Source: an uncultured Flavobacteriales bacterium (GTDB taxonomy: Bacteria > Bacteroidota > Bacteroidia > Flavobacteriales > Flavobacteriaceae). From it: a stretch of DNA of 52,919 nt. Below are positions 7,918 through 16,033 of this stretch, in pieces. Position 1 is the first letter of the stretch; each line of letters opens with the position of its first letter. The stretch covers positions 1 to 52,919 of the forward strand of contig CAJWBA010000010.1 of the NCBI GenBank assembly GCA_913020155.1. Direction: 5' to 3'. The notes below the pieces were generated by a model that worked only from the letters and a program-made list of their open reading frames with translations, was not told the origin of the DNA and searched no databases. The translations under genes were made by a program, and so were the position numbers.

Positions 7918-9075
7918 ATGATTTTTTTAAGAAATAAAATTGACCAAATAAAAAAACCTTTTGCTAAAGGAGAAAAATGGGAGAAATTTGCCCCAGCTAT
8001 TAATGCATTTGAGACCTTTATGTTTGTACCCAATCATACAACTCAAAAAGGAGCTCACATCAGAGATGCAGTAGACTTAAAGCGAACTATGGTTACCGTA
8101 ATTATTGCACTTATCCCTGCACTGATCTATGGTATTTACAATACAGGATTTCAATATTACTCTCAAACTGGAGAAGTTTTTACTATTATGGATGCATTTA
8201 TTCATGGGTCGTACAAAATTGTTCCAATGATAATTGTATCCTACGTGGTTGGCTTGACCATAGAATTTATTTTTGCAATTTATCGAGGACACGAAGTAAA
8301 TGAAGGATACCTAGTAACGGGACTTTTAATACCAATGATTATGCCTGTTGATATTCCTTTGTGGATGGTTGGTATTTCAACTGCCTTTGCAGTTTTGATA
8401 GCAAAAGAAGCATTTGGAGGTACAGGTATGAATATTTTGAATCCAGCATTAACTGCTAGAGCTTTTGCCTTTTTCGCTTATCCAACATACATGTCTGGGA
8501 ACAAAGTTTGGGTCTCTGAGGCTTCAAATGTTGATGCTATTTCTGGCGAAACTATTCTTGGGTCTCTGGCAGCTGGGAATGATGTGAGTTATTCTATGAT
8601 GGAAATGTTCAATGGATCAATACCTGGTTCAATTGCTGAAACATCAGCACTATGGGTAGGAGTAGGAGCACTTATACTTATTCTTACAGGTGTTGGAAGC
8701 TGGCGTATCATGATAGGAGGAATTATAGGCGCTGCACTAATGGGATTGTTATTTAATCTTTGGGGAGCAAATGCTCTAATGAGTTTTCCGTGGATGAATC
8801 ATTTAGTAGTTGGTGGATTTGCCTTTGGTATCGTATTTATGGCTACTGATCCAGTATCTGCAGCACAGACCAATAAGGGAAAGTGGATTTATGGTGTATT
8901 GGTCGGTGTCTTTTGTATTCTTATTCGAGTATTCAACCCTGCTTATCCAGAAGGGGTAATGTTGGCAATTTTATTGATGAATGTATTTGCACCAACAATT
9001 GATCACTACGTGGTTGAAGCCAATATTTCAAAACGAAAAAAGCGTTGGTCATCAGCGCAACTTAAAACAGCTTAA
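7918..9075 (+). CDS. nqrB: Na+-translocating NADH:quinone reductase subunit B
   Basis: A 385-residue integral membrane subunit with about ten hydrophobic segments. It binds riboflavin and one covalent FMN and forms the central Na+ channel with NqrD and NqrE. The covalent FMN is carried by a threonine in an S-G-[AT]-T motif; here the matching position reads VDAISGET, with T212 as the acceptor and Glu where Ala is more usual. GGTGMNILNPALTARAF (167-183) is a conserved family segment. The apbE gene needed for flavinylation lies at the end of the cluster. Confidence 0.95.
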   Translation: MIFLRNKIDQIKKPFAKGEKWEKFAPAINAFETFMFVPNHTTQKGAHIRDAVDLKRTMVTVIIALIPALIYGIYNTGFQYYSQTGEVFTIMDAFIHGSYKIVPMIIVSYVVGLTIEFIFAIYRGHEVNEGYLVTGLLIPMIMPVDIPLWMVGISTAFAVLIAKEAFGGTGMNILNPALTARAFAFFAYPTYMSGNKVWVSEASNVDAISGETILGSLAAGNDVSYSMMEMFNGSIPGSIAETSALWVGVGALILILTGVGSWRIMIGGIIGAALMGLLFNLWGANALMSFPWMNHLVVGGFAFGIVFMATDPVSAAQTNKGKWIYGVLVGVFCILIRVFNPAYPEGVMLAILLMNVFAPTIDHYVVEANISKRKKRWSSAQLKTA

Positions 9076-9077
9076 TT

Positions 9078-9881
9078 ATGAACAGAGACAGTAATTCATA
9101 CACTTTTCTTTTTGCCACAATTATGGTATTTGTAGTGGCCTCTTCATTGGCTTTCACGGCAACATCACTCAAAGAAAAACAAAATGAAAATGTTCGTAAA
9201 GAACAAATGCAAAACATTCTTTCTACCATCGGAATCGACACTGATCGAGATGGAGCTGAAAAATTGTACAATGAATACATAAAGCAACAACTAGCATTAA
9301 CACTCAAGGGTGTTCCCGATGAGGATGTAAATGCTTTTAAAATTCAGTTAGGAACAGAGGTAAAAAAGCCTGTTGAGCAACAACGGTTTCCTTTGTATGT
9401 AGCTGAAGTAGAAGCTCACACTTTTTATATTGTCCCTTTACGTGGAGCAGGTCTGTGGGATGCTATTTGGGGTTACATAGCTTTAGAAAGTGATATGAAA
9501 ACGATTAAAGGGGCAGTTTTTGACCACAAAGGCGAAACAGCTGGATTGGGAGCAGAAATTACACAAAAGTGGTTTCAAGATCTCTTTGTTGGTGAAACCA
9601 TATTTGATGCTAATGGAGAACTTGTTGGGATTGTAGTTTCCAAAACCAACAATGACCCAAATGGTCTGGATAAAGACGACCACGAGGTTGATGCAATTTC
9701 TGGAGCAACAATAACTGGGGATGGTGTTACAGATATGATCTCGGAACGGTTAGCTCATTACAATCCATACTTTAAATTGACTCAAGCAACCCTGTCAAAA
9801 GAGTTAATAGAAGAAACTATTGAAGAAGTTCCAACACAAGAAGTAGTTGAAGAAACCAACACAATTGCTTACCAAAATTAA
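9078..9881 (+). CDS. nqrC: Na+-translocating NADH:quinone reductase subunit C
   Basis: A 267-residue subunit anchored by one N-terminal membrane segment (about 9-29), with a periplasmic FMN-binding domain. The flavinylation motif DAISGAT (205-211) gives T211 as the FMN-bearing residue, flanked by GLWDAIWGY and HKGETAGLG, both typical of NqrC. It receives electrons from NqrB in the membrane chain. After about residue 235 there is an acidic tail rich in Glu and Val that looks longer than in the core family. The gene starts 2 bases after nqrB and ends 4 bases before nqrD. Confidence 0.95.
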   Translation: MNRDSNSYTFLFATIMVFVVASSLAFTATSLKEKQNENVRKEQMQNILSTIGIDTDRDGAEKLYNEYIKQQLALTLKGVPDEDVNAFKIQLGTEVKKPVEQQRFPLYVAEVEAHTFYIVPLRGAGLWDAIWGYIALESDMKTIKGAVFDHKGETAGLGAEITQKWFQDLFVGETIFDANGELVGIVVSKTNNDPNGLDKDDHEVDAISGATITGDGVTDMISERLAHYNPYFKLTQATLSKELIEETIEEVPTQEVVEETNTIAYQN

Positions 9882-9885
9882 TTTC

Positions 9886-10578
9886 ATGAAGCAAAAAAAT
9901 ACACCTTCACAAAAACCAAGCTTATTTTTTGTCAATAAAGGTAAAGATGCTTTGTTTTCAAAAAAGAACAGAGCCCTGTTATCTGATCCAATGGATGATA
10001 ACAATCCAATTACAGTTCAGGTTTTAGGTATATGTTCTGCATTAGCGATTACCGTTCAACTCAAACCAGCCATCGTAATGAGCATCTCGGTTATTGTGGT
10101 TATGGCGGCTTCTAATGTCATTATTTCATTACTAAGAAATTTAATTCCAAATCGGATTCGAATCATTGTTCAATTAGTAGTAGTAGCTGCAATGGTAGTA
10201 TTGGTAGATCAAGTACTTAAAGCTTATGCTTATGATGTCTACAAGGAGCTATCCATTTTTATTGGACTGATCATAACCAATTGTATCGTAATGGGAAGAC
10301 TTGAAGCATTTGCTCTAGCCAATCGCCCTTGGGCATCATTTCTGGATGGAGTTGGTAATGCAGCAGGATATGGATTTATTTTAATTGTTGTGGCATTTTT
10401 CAGAGAATTACTAGGTTCAGGAAAACTATTTGGATATCAAGTAGTACCAGATGCACTTTATGAAATGGGGTATGAAAACAATGGTTTAATGCTCTTGTCA
10501 CCCATGGCATTGATTACTGTTGGGATCTTTATTTGGATTCAACGTTCTGGAAACCGAAAACTCATTGAAAAAAACTAA
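9886..10578 (+). CDS. nqrD: Na+-translocating NADH:quinone reductase subunit D
   Basis: A roughly 230-residue membrane subunit with six hydrophobic segments, homologous to NqrE and packed against it in inverted orientation. The hallmark SDPMDDNNPITVQVLGICSA appears near residue 40. Translation is set at ATG 9886, 4 bases after the nqrC stop; the frame also reaches a TTG at 9847, but that would add 13 unconserved residues inside nqrC. An unusual polar, Lys/Ser-rich N-terminal stretch of about 30 residues precedes the conserved start. Confidence 0.95.
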   Translation: MKQKNTPSQKPSLFFVNKGKDALFSKKNRALLSDPMDDNNPITVQVLGICSALAITVQLKPAIVMSISVIVVMAASNVIISLLRNLIPNRIRIIVQLVVVAAMVVLVDQVLKAYAYDVYKELSIFIGLIITNCIVMGRLEAFALANRPWASFLDGVGNAAGYGFILIVVAFFRELLGSGKLFGYQVVPDALYEMGYENNGLMLLSPMALITVGIFIWIQRSGNRKLIEKN

Positions 10579-10581
10579 ATC

Positions 10582-11199
10582 ATGGAATCATACATTAATT
10601 TATTTGTAAAAAGTATTTTCATTGAGAATATGATATTTGCCTATTTCTTAGGAATGTGTTCCTATTTGGCAGTTTCAAAAACAGTGAAAACAGCAGTTGG
10701 TTTAGGTTTTGCTGTAATATTTGTTTTATCAATTACGGTACCGATCAACTTTTTATTAGACACCTATTTACTTAAGCCAGGTGCATTAACTTGGCTAGGT
10801 TCAGAATACGCATCAATTGATCTCAGTTTTTTAAGCTTTATCATGTTCATCGCTGTTATTGCGTCAATGGTACAACTGGTCGAGATGATTGTAGAAAAAT
10901 TTGCTCCTGCGCTTTATGGAGCCCTGGGGATATTTTTACCCCTAATCGCAGTAAACTGTGCAATCTTGGGAGGATCACTGTTTATGCAACAAAAAGATTT
11001 TGGTGGAGTGCTCGAATCAGGAGTTTACGGATTTGGATCCGGAATAGGATGGTTTTTGGCAATTATTGCCATAGCTGCTATTCGAGAAAAAATAACCTAT
11101 TCAAACGTCCCAGCACCTCTTCGAGGTCTCGGAATCACCTTCATCATTACGGGTTTGATGGCAATTGGATTTATGAGTTTCATGGGTATTAAATTATAA
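10582..11199 (+). CDS. nqrE: Na+-translocating NADH:quinone reductase subunit E
   Basis: A 205-residue six-helix membrane protein beginning [20 protein letters not shown], with the paired family signatures [17 protein letters not shown] and [13 protein letters not shown]. The cysteines in GMCSY and VNCAI correspond to the residues that, in this family, hold an intramembrane iron centre together with NqrD. It is tightly packed after nqrD (3 bases) and before nqrF (8 bases). Confidence 0.95.
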   Translation: MESYINLFVKSIFIENMIFAYFLGMCSYLAVSKTVKTAVGLGFAVIFVLSITVPINFLLDTYLLKPGALTWLGSEYASIDLSFLSFIMFIAVIASMVQLVEMIVEKFAPALYGALGIFLPLIAVNCAILGGSLFMQQKDFGGVLESGVYGFGSGIGWFLAIIAIAAIREKITYSNVPAPLRGLGITFIITGLMAIGFMSFMGIKL

Positions 11200-11207
11200 A
11201 ATCATTT

Positions 11208-12503
11208 ATGGATTATACTATTATTTTAGCTAGTATTGTTGTTTTCTTATTAATCACATTTTTATTGGTAGGAATGTTGTTGGGTGCTAAAGCCAAACTA
11301 ATGCCGTCAGGTCCAGTTGACTTGATAATTAATGGTGAAAACAATATTGAAGTTTCTTCAGGGAGTACGTTGTTAACTACCCTAGGGAATAACAAAATAT
11401 TTTTGCCATCCGCTTGTGGTGGTGGAGGTACATGCATACAGTGTAAGTGTCAAATTATGGAAGGTGGAGGAGAAATCCTTCCTACTGAAAAACCACATTT
11501 TTCTCGTAAAGAAATTGCAGATGGATGGCGTTTAGGATGTCAAGTAAAGGTCAAAGAAAACATGGTAATCCAAGTTCCTGAAGAGGTCTTTGGAATAAAA
11601 AAATGGGAAGCAAACGTAGTTCGTAATTGGAATGTTGCTTCTTTCATCAAAGAATTTGTAGTTGAGTTACCCGAAGAAATGGATTACAAGGCTGGTGGAT
11701 ACATTCAGATTGAAATCCCAGAATGTGAGGTTAAATATTCTGATATTGACATTTCCGCTCACCCAGAGGAACACCCTGGAGAATCTGATAAGTTCAAAAT
11801 GGAATGGGATAATTTTAATTTGTGGCCTCTGACAATGAAAAACCCAGAGTCAGTGGAGCGAGCATATTCTATGGCTTCTTACCCTGCAGAAGGAAAAGAA
11901 GTAATGTTGAATGTACGTATTGCAACACCACCATGGGATCGAAATAAAAATGGATGGATGGATGTCAATCCCGGAATTGCCTCCTCATACATTTTCTCAA
12001 AAAAACCAGGAGAGAAAGTTACTATTTCTGGGCCTTTTGGTGAATTTTTCATCAACCCTTCAGAGTCTGAAATGCTTTATGTTGGAGGTGGTGCTGGGAT
12101 GGCACCAATGCGATCACACCTGTATGAACTTTTTAGAACTTTAAGAACTGGTCGTAAGGTTACGTTTTGGTATGGAGGACGTTCAAAGAGAGAACTTTTC
12201 TATTTAGAACATTTCCGTGCTCTTGAAAAAGATTTCCCTAATTTTAAATTTTATGTGGCTTTATCCGAACCTCTTGAAGAGGATAACTGGAAAGTTAAAG
12301 AAGGATTAGATGGAGAAGGTGATGGCTTTAGAGGCTTTGTTCACCAAGTAGTAATAGATAACTACTTATCAAAACATGAAGCTCCAGAGGATATCGAAGT
12401 ATACTTCTGTGGACCACCACTTATGAACCAAGCGGTAGAGCGGATGTCTGACGATTTTGGAATCCCACCTGAAAATGTTCGTTTTGACGATTTTGGAGGT
12501 TAA
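11208..12503 (+). CDS. nqrF: Na+-translocating NADH:quinone reductase subunit F
   Basis: The 431-residue electron-entry subunit. An N-terminal membrane helix (about 5-27) is followed by a ferredoxin domain with the 2Fe-2S ligands C70, C76, C79 and C111, then a ferredoxin-reductase-like FAD domain (RAYSMASYP) and an NADH domain (VGGGAGMAPMRSH, YFCGPPLMN). It takes hydride from NADH and passes electrons to the iron-sulfur centre and on to the membrane flavins. It is the last of the nqr genes before a strong terminator. Confidence 0.96.
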   Translation: MDYTIILASIVVFLLITFLLVGMLLGAKAKLMPSGPVDLIINGENNIEVSSGSTLLTTLGNNKIFLPSACGGGGTCIQCKCQIMEGGGEILPTEKPHFSRKEIADGWRLGCQVKVKENMVIQVPEEVFGIKKWEANVVRNWNVASFIKEFVVELPEEMDYKAGGYIQIEIPECEVKYSDIDISAHPEEHPGESDKFKMEWDNFNLWPLTMKNPESVERAYSMASYPAEGKEVMLNVRIATPPWDRNKNGWMDVNPGIASSYIFSKKPGEKVTISGPFGEFFINPSESEMLYVGGGAGMAPMRSHLYELFRTLRTGRKVTFWYGGRSKRELFYLEHFRALEKDFPNFKFYVALSEPLEEDNWKVKEGLDGEGDGFRGFVHQVVIDNYLSKHEAPEDIEVYFCGPPLMNQAVERMSDDFGIPPENVRFDDFGG

Positions 12504-12507
12504 TACT

Positions 12508-12544
12508 AAAAAAAAGGTTGTTCTCATGTGAGCAACCTTTTTTT
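12508..12544 (+). terminator. Rho-independent terminator after nqrF
   Basis: AAAAAAAAGGTTG (from 12508) pairs with CAACC and a run of T ending at 12544, with an inner CTC/GAG pairing. It lies 4 bases past the nqrF stop and 12 bases before the next start, so it may only partly separate the pump genes from the two downstream genes. Confidence 0.75.
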
Positions 12545-12556
12545 AAATGTAAATTT

Positions 12557-12916
12557 ATGACTGAACAAGAGCTACACAACTTAGCGATGGAAGTTGTTGG
12601 GAAAAGAATGGAAGAAGAAGGTTTTGAGTTTATGACCGTCAATTCAGAACTCAAAAAAGACCCTCAATTCGTTTGCCTAAAGGATAAAAAATTACACTTT
12701 GTAATTGTGCGTTCAGTTTCTTACCCCAACAATCCTTTAGAATATGATAAAGCCTTGATGGAAACAGTTCATTCTCATGCAGAGAAGTTCGAGGCTACAA
12801 CATATTATGCAGGAGTAGGGTTGGCTCACGCAGACAACTATGAACTGCCCTTGACCAAAAAAGATCCTTATGCAATTAATTTTCAAGGACTTCAAAAAAT
12901 AGAACCTCATGCGTAA
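12557..12916 (+). CDS. Conserved small protein of the nqr-apbE cluster (function unknown)
   Basis: A 119-residue soluble protein with no signal peptide, membrane segment or cofactor motif. The start is set at ATG 12557 (MTEQELHNLAMEVVGKRM), because the frame upstream runs through the terminator hairpin. Similar small proteins next to nqrF in Flavobacteriia are often labelled as NqrF subunits, but it has neither the 2Fe-2S nor the FAD domain, so that name is not justified. It overlaps apbE by 8 bases, which suggests coupled translation. A role in pump assembly or flavinylation is only a guess from position. Confidence 0.7.
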   Translation: MTEQELHNLAMEVVGKRMEEEGFEFMTVNSELKKDPQFVCLKDKKLHFVIVRSVSYPNNPLEYDKALMETVHSHAEKFEATTYYAGVGLAHADNYELPLTKKDPYAINFQGLQKIEPHA

Positions 12917-13895
12917 TCTTATTTTCTTATTTTTTTTTGTAGTTGGTTGCAAAGACAGTCAGCAGATAATAAAGCATCAAGGTTTCGCTTTGGGGACAAC
13001 ATATTCGGTTCAATATGGTGAAATCAATGTAAGTTCCGATCTGATTCAAATGGGAATAGATTCTCTGTTTACAGTCATCAACTCTTCCATGTCTACCTAC
13101 CTTCCCGATTCAGACATCTCTAGAATAAATAAAGGAGATTCATTGTTATCTGTAGATATTCATTTTAAAAGAGTTTTCGAAAAAAGTACTGAAGTATGGA
13201 ACAAGACAGAAGGTTATTTTGATCCCACAGTTGGATCCTGGGTAAATGCCTATGGCTTTGGTCCCCAAAATAAACCAGAAATACTTACCGATCAAAAGAA
13301 AGCTTTTTTACAGAGCATAACAGGTTGGGATAAAGTGAAATTGACTCCAGATGGCACTGTATTAAAAAACAATATTGCAACTTATCTCGATTTTAACGCG
13401 CTGGCAAAAGGGTACTCCGTTGACCTTTTGGCTAGTTATTTGGAACTTCAAGGCGCAACAGATTTTTTGATAGAAATTGGCGGCGAAATTGTTGCTCGAG
13501 GGAAAAACCCAAAATCGTCAACTCCTTGGCGAATTGCCATAGTTGACCCAAATCATAATGAGGAACGAAAATTGATTCAAACTTTAACTTTAAAAAATCA
13601 AGCAATTGCTACATCTGGAAATTATCGAAAATTTAAAATCGATGAGGTCACGGGTGAACGCCATGTCCATTCAATAAATCCTCTAAGGGGTACTGCTGTT
13701 AAATCAACTATTTTGAGTGCATCCGTAATTGCCTCAGATTGTTTGACAGCAGATGCATATGCCACTGCTTTGATGGTAATGCCATTAGATAAAAGTATCA
13801 AAATGATCGAGTCTATACCCAACACAGAAGCCTACTGGATTACCGCAACCCAAGACTCCATAAAGCAATATTTTTCTAAAGGATGGAAGAAGTAA
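12909..13895 (+). CDS. apbE: FAD:protein FMN transferase ApbE (lipoprotein)
   Basis: A 328-residue ApbE-family enzyme. Residues 1-14 form a lipoprotein signal with VVGC, giving acylated C14, so the enzyme is anchored on the periplasmic side. Family motifs include ALGTTYSVQY, SDISRIN, DFNALAKGYSVD and LIEIGGEIVARG. It moves FMN from FAD to the threonine of S-G-x-T motifs, and the targets NqrB (T212) and NqrC (T211) are encoded just upstream. Its start overlaps the preceding small gene and it converges on the methyltransferase with 1 base between them. Confidence 0.94.
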   Translation: MRNLIFLFFFVVGCKDSQQIIKHQGFALGTTYSVQYGEINVSSDLIQMGIDSLFTVINSSMSTYLPDSDISRINKGDSLLSVDIHFKRVFEKSTEVWNKTEGYFDPTVGSWVNAYGFGPQNKPEILTDQKKAFLQSITGWDKVKLTPDGTVLKNNIATYLDFNALAKGYSVDLLASYLELQGATDFLIEIGGEIVARGKNPKSSTPWRIAIVDPNHNEERKLIQTLTLKNQAIATSGNYRKFKIDEVTGERHVHSINPLRGTAVKSTILSASVIASDCLTADAYATALMVMPLDKSIKMIESIPNTEAYWITATQDSIKQYFSKGWKK

Positions 13896-13896
13896 T

Positions 13897-14652
13897 TTAA
13901 CTTTTTTTGACTACAGGTATCCGCTCATCTTTGGGCAATCCAAATTTTTCTTGTTCGTTTTCTGATAATGTATTTATAAAATCAACAGCAGTTGCCTCAA
14001 AACCTGTAGATATTAATCGATCATAATAATCTTTTCCATAAATTCTAACATGATCATATTGTCCAAAAATTTTTGCACGTTCTTTGGGATCCACGATGCT
14101 ATTTTCCTCAAATGTGGTATTTCTGTTTTTATCTAAAGGAACCTGAAGAATTGCTGTTCCTCCTGGTTTTAAAATCCTGTAAATTTCTTTTATTGCTTTT
14201 TCATCATTTGGAATATGTTCCAGAACATGATTGCAGAGTATTAAGTCATAGGTATTTGATTTAAAAGGGAGATCGCATAGATCAGCTTTCACATCTGCCA
14301 AGGGAGAAAAAAGATCGGTTGTTGTGTAATCCCAATGTGAAAAGGACTTGAATTTTTTGTAAAAAACCTGTTCGGGAGCTACGTGTAAAACTTTGATGGA
14401 ATCATCGAGAAAAGAAGTCTCTCGTTCTAAATAAAGCCACAAAAGACGATGTCGCTCCAGCGATAAGGTTCCGGGACAGAGTGCGTTCTTACGTAATTCT
14501 TGATATCCGTAGGGTAAAAATTTGCGGTAGCTGCTACCGTCAATGGGATCTGTAAAGCGATTACCAATGAAATAAAGTTTAATAAGTGGACGAAATAAGA
14601 TACTTAGTTGTATCAACCAAGTTCTGGGCACAAGATTGAGAATCAACTTCAT
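13897..14652 (-). CDS. Class I SAM-dependent methyltransferase
   Basis: A 251-residue protein with a Methyltransf_11-like core. The usual glycine-rich motif I is replaced by VLHVAPEQVF, followed by a D-[IL]-x(2)-LP motif (KADLCDLPFKS), DLILCNHVLEHIPND and LKPGGTAILQVPL. An N-terminal hydrophobic segment and the YRKFLPYGYQ and LCPG blocks suggest a subfamily acting at the membrane or on large substrates. Its start overlaps the map stop by 4 bases, so it is the last gene of the gpmI operon. The substrate is unknown. Confidence 0.82.
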   Translation of the reverse strand: MKLILNLVPRTWLIQLSILFRPLIKLYFIGNRFTDPIDGSSYRKFLPYGYQELRKNALCPGTLSLERHRLLWLYLERETSFLDDSIKVLHVAPEQVFYKKFKSFSHWDYTTTDLFSPLADVKADLCDLPFKSNTYDLILCNHVLEHIPNDEKAIKEIYRILKPGGTAILQVPLDKNRNTTFEENSIVDPKERAKIFGQYDHVRIYGKDYYDRLISTGFEATAVDFINTLSENEQEKFGLPKDERIPVVKKS

Positions 14653-15473
14653 AAAATCAAGGCTTCTTTTCGAAAGGGAGTCTCTTCATCACCCTCAATT
14701 CCGAGAGTTTCATAAATGTATTGAAAGGTAGAGAGCAGCTCGGGTTTTCCATCTATCAAAGCTACATCATGTTCAAAATGTGCACTAGGTAAACCGTCAG
14801 CAGTTAAAATAGTCCATCCATCATTAAGCTGTTTGATTCGGTGGGTTCCTCTGTTGATCATAGGTTCAATAGCCAGAACCATTCCATCTAAGAATTTTTT
14901 ACCACTTCCTCTTTTTCCATAATTGGGAACTTCTGGACCTTCGTGCATTTCTGTACCTAAACCATGTCCAATTAATTCTCGAACTACACCATAACCCTCA
15001 GCCTCTGCATGGTTTTGAATTGCAAAAGCAAGATCTCCAATGCGATTTCCATTTTTAAATTCGGCAATTCCTTTATACAAAGACTCTTTAGTAATGCGTA
15101 AAAGTTTTTCTGTTTTAGGATCAATTTCGCCTACTGCAAAGGTGTAGGCATGATCTCCATAAAAACCATTTTTGAGCGAGCCACAATCGATCGAAATAAT
15201 ATCTCCTTCTTGTAAAGGATTTTTATTTGGAATTCCATGCACTACTTGTGAATTTGGACTCATGCAAAGTGTATTGGGAAAATCATAGAGCCCTAAAAAC
15301 CCCGGAACTGCTCCATGATCTCTAATAAAATCCTCCGCTTTTGCATCCAATTCTAAACTACTTATTCCAGGTTTAATTTCACCAGCAAGCATTCCTAGTG
15401 TCATAGAAACAATCAATGCACTTTCTCGCATCAATTCAATTTCCTCTCTATTCTTTAGAACAATAGCACTCAT
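14649..15473 (-). CDS. map: Methionine aminopeptidase, type I
   Basis: A 274-residue metalloprotease that removes the initiator methionine from nascent proteins. The pita-bread fold residues are in place: SPNSQVVHGIPN, SIDCGSLKNGFYGDHA (two Asp metal ligands), GHGLGTEMHEGPEVPNYG (His ligand), AIEPMINRG (Glu ligand) and AHFEHDVALID (last Glu). There is no N-terminal zinc-finger extension, as in bacterial type Ia enzymes. It shares 4-base overlaps with both neighbours in the gpmI-thioredoxin-like-map-methyltransferase operon. Confidence 0.95.
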   Translation of the reverse strand: MSAIVLKNREEIELMRESALIVSMTLGMLAGEIKPGISSLELDAKAEDFIRDHGAVPGFLGLYDFPNTLCMSPNSQVVHGIPNKNPLQEGDIISIDCGSLKNGFYGDHAYTFAVGEIDPKTEKLLRITKESLYKGIAEFKNGNRIGDLAFAIQNHAEAEGYGVVRELIGHGLGTEMHEGPEVPNYGKRGSGKKFLDGMVLAIEPMINRGTHRIKQLNDGWTILTADGLPSAHFEHDVALIDGKPELLSTFQYIYETLGIEGDEETPFRKEALIL

Positions 15474-16033
15474 TTTGCATATGCGTTTTTGTAGCCATCA
15501 TCTTTCAAAATACTCAGCATATCCTGCTCCAAAGTTTCGATAGGAAATTCTACAATTCGATTCAATTCTTTATTGTACTTATAAAAAATTAAAGTGGGGA
15601 CATTTAAGAGCTCATATTTTTTTTCGAGACCAGTAGGTGTATCTTTATCCTCTGAAAGAGCAATGAGTTCCATATCCTCGATTGCAAATCCTGATTCTTT
15701 TAATATTTTAAACATTGGCGCAACTTCTCGTTGACTATCCTCGCACCAAGTTCCCAAAAGTAAAGTTATCTGAACATCTTTCAATAGAGATTTCAGTTCT
15801 TCAACTTGAGATGTATTTAACTTATAAAAATCATACTCCTTTTGATACCATGGTGAAAATAGTTTTAATTGGGCTAAGGTTATTTTTCCTAAAAGAATTT
15901 CTTCGCCTTCAAGTGTTAAACTTTTTAAGGAATTTGGAATTGTAACTTCAGTTGTTTTTTGTGCAGGTACCTTTTTCACTTCATCACAACTGATGAAAAG
16001 TACTAAAGTTAGGAATGTTAAAATTATTTTCAT
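15470..16033 (-). CDS. Thioredoxin-fold lipoprotein
   Basis: A 187-residue protein with a lipoprotein signal (MKIILTFLTLVLFISC; acylated C16) and a thioredoxin-like C-terminal half: ITLLLGTWCEDSQREVAPMF, then NVPTLIFYKYN containing the cis-proline. The usual CxxC is replaced by CEDS, so a single active-site thiol remains. It may act as a thiol reductase or peroxiredoxin-like protein on the periplasmic side, or have lost redox cycling. It overlaps gpmI and map by 4 bases on each side. Confidence 0.8.
   Translation of the reverse strand: MKIILTFLTLVLFISCDEVKKVPAQKTTEVTIPNSLKSLTLEGEEILLGKITLAQLKLFSPWYQKEYDFYKLNTSQVEELKSLLKDVQITLLLGTWCEDSQREVAPMFKILKESGFAIEDMELIALSEDKDTPTGLEKKYELLNVPTLIFYKYNKELNRIVEFPIETLEQDMLSILKDDGYKNAYAK

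Noticed and set aside
9847-9885. Earlier TTG start for nqrD inside nqrC
   Set aside because: ATG 9886 has the usual operon spacing and the extra residues are not conserved.
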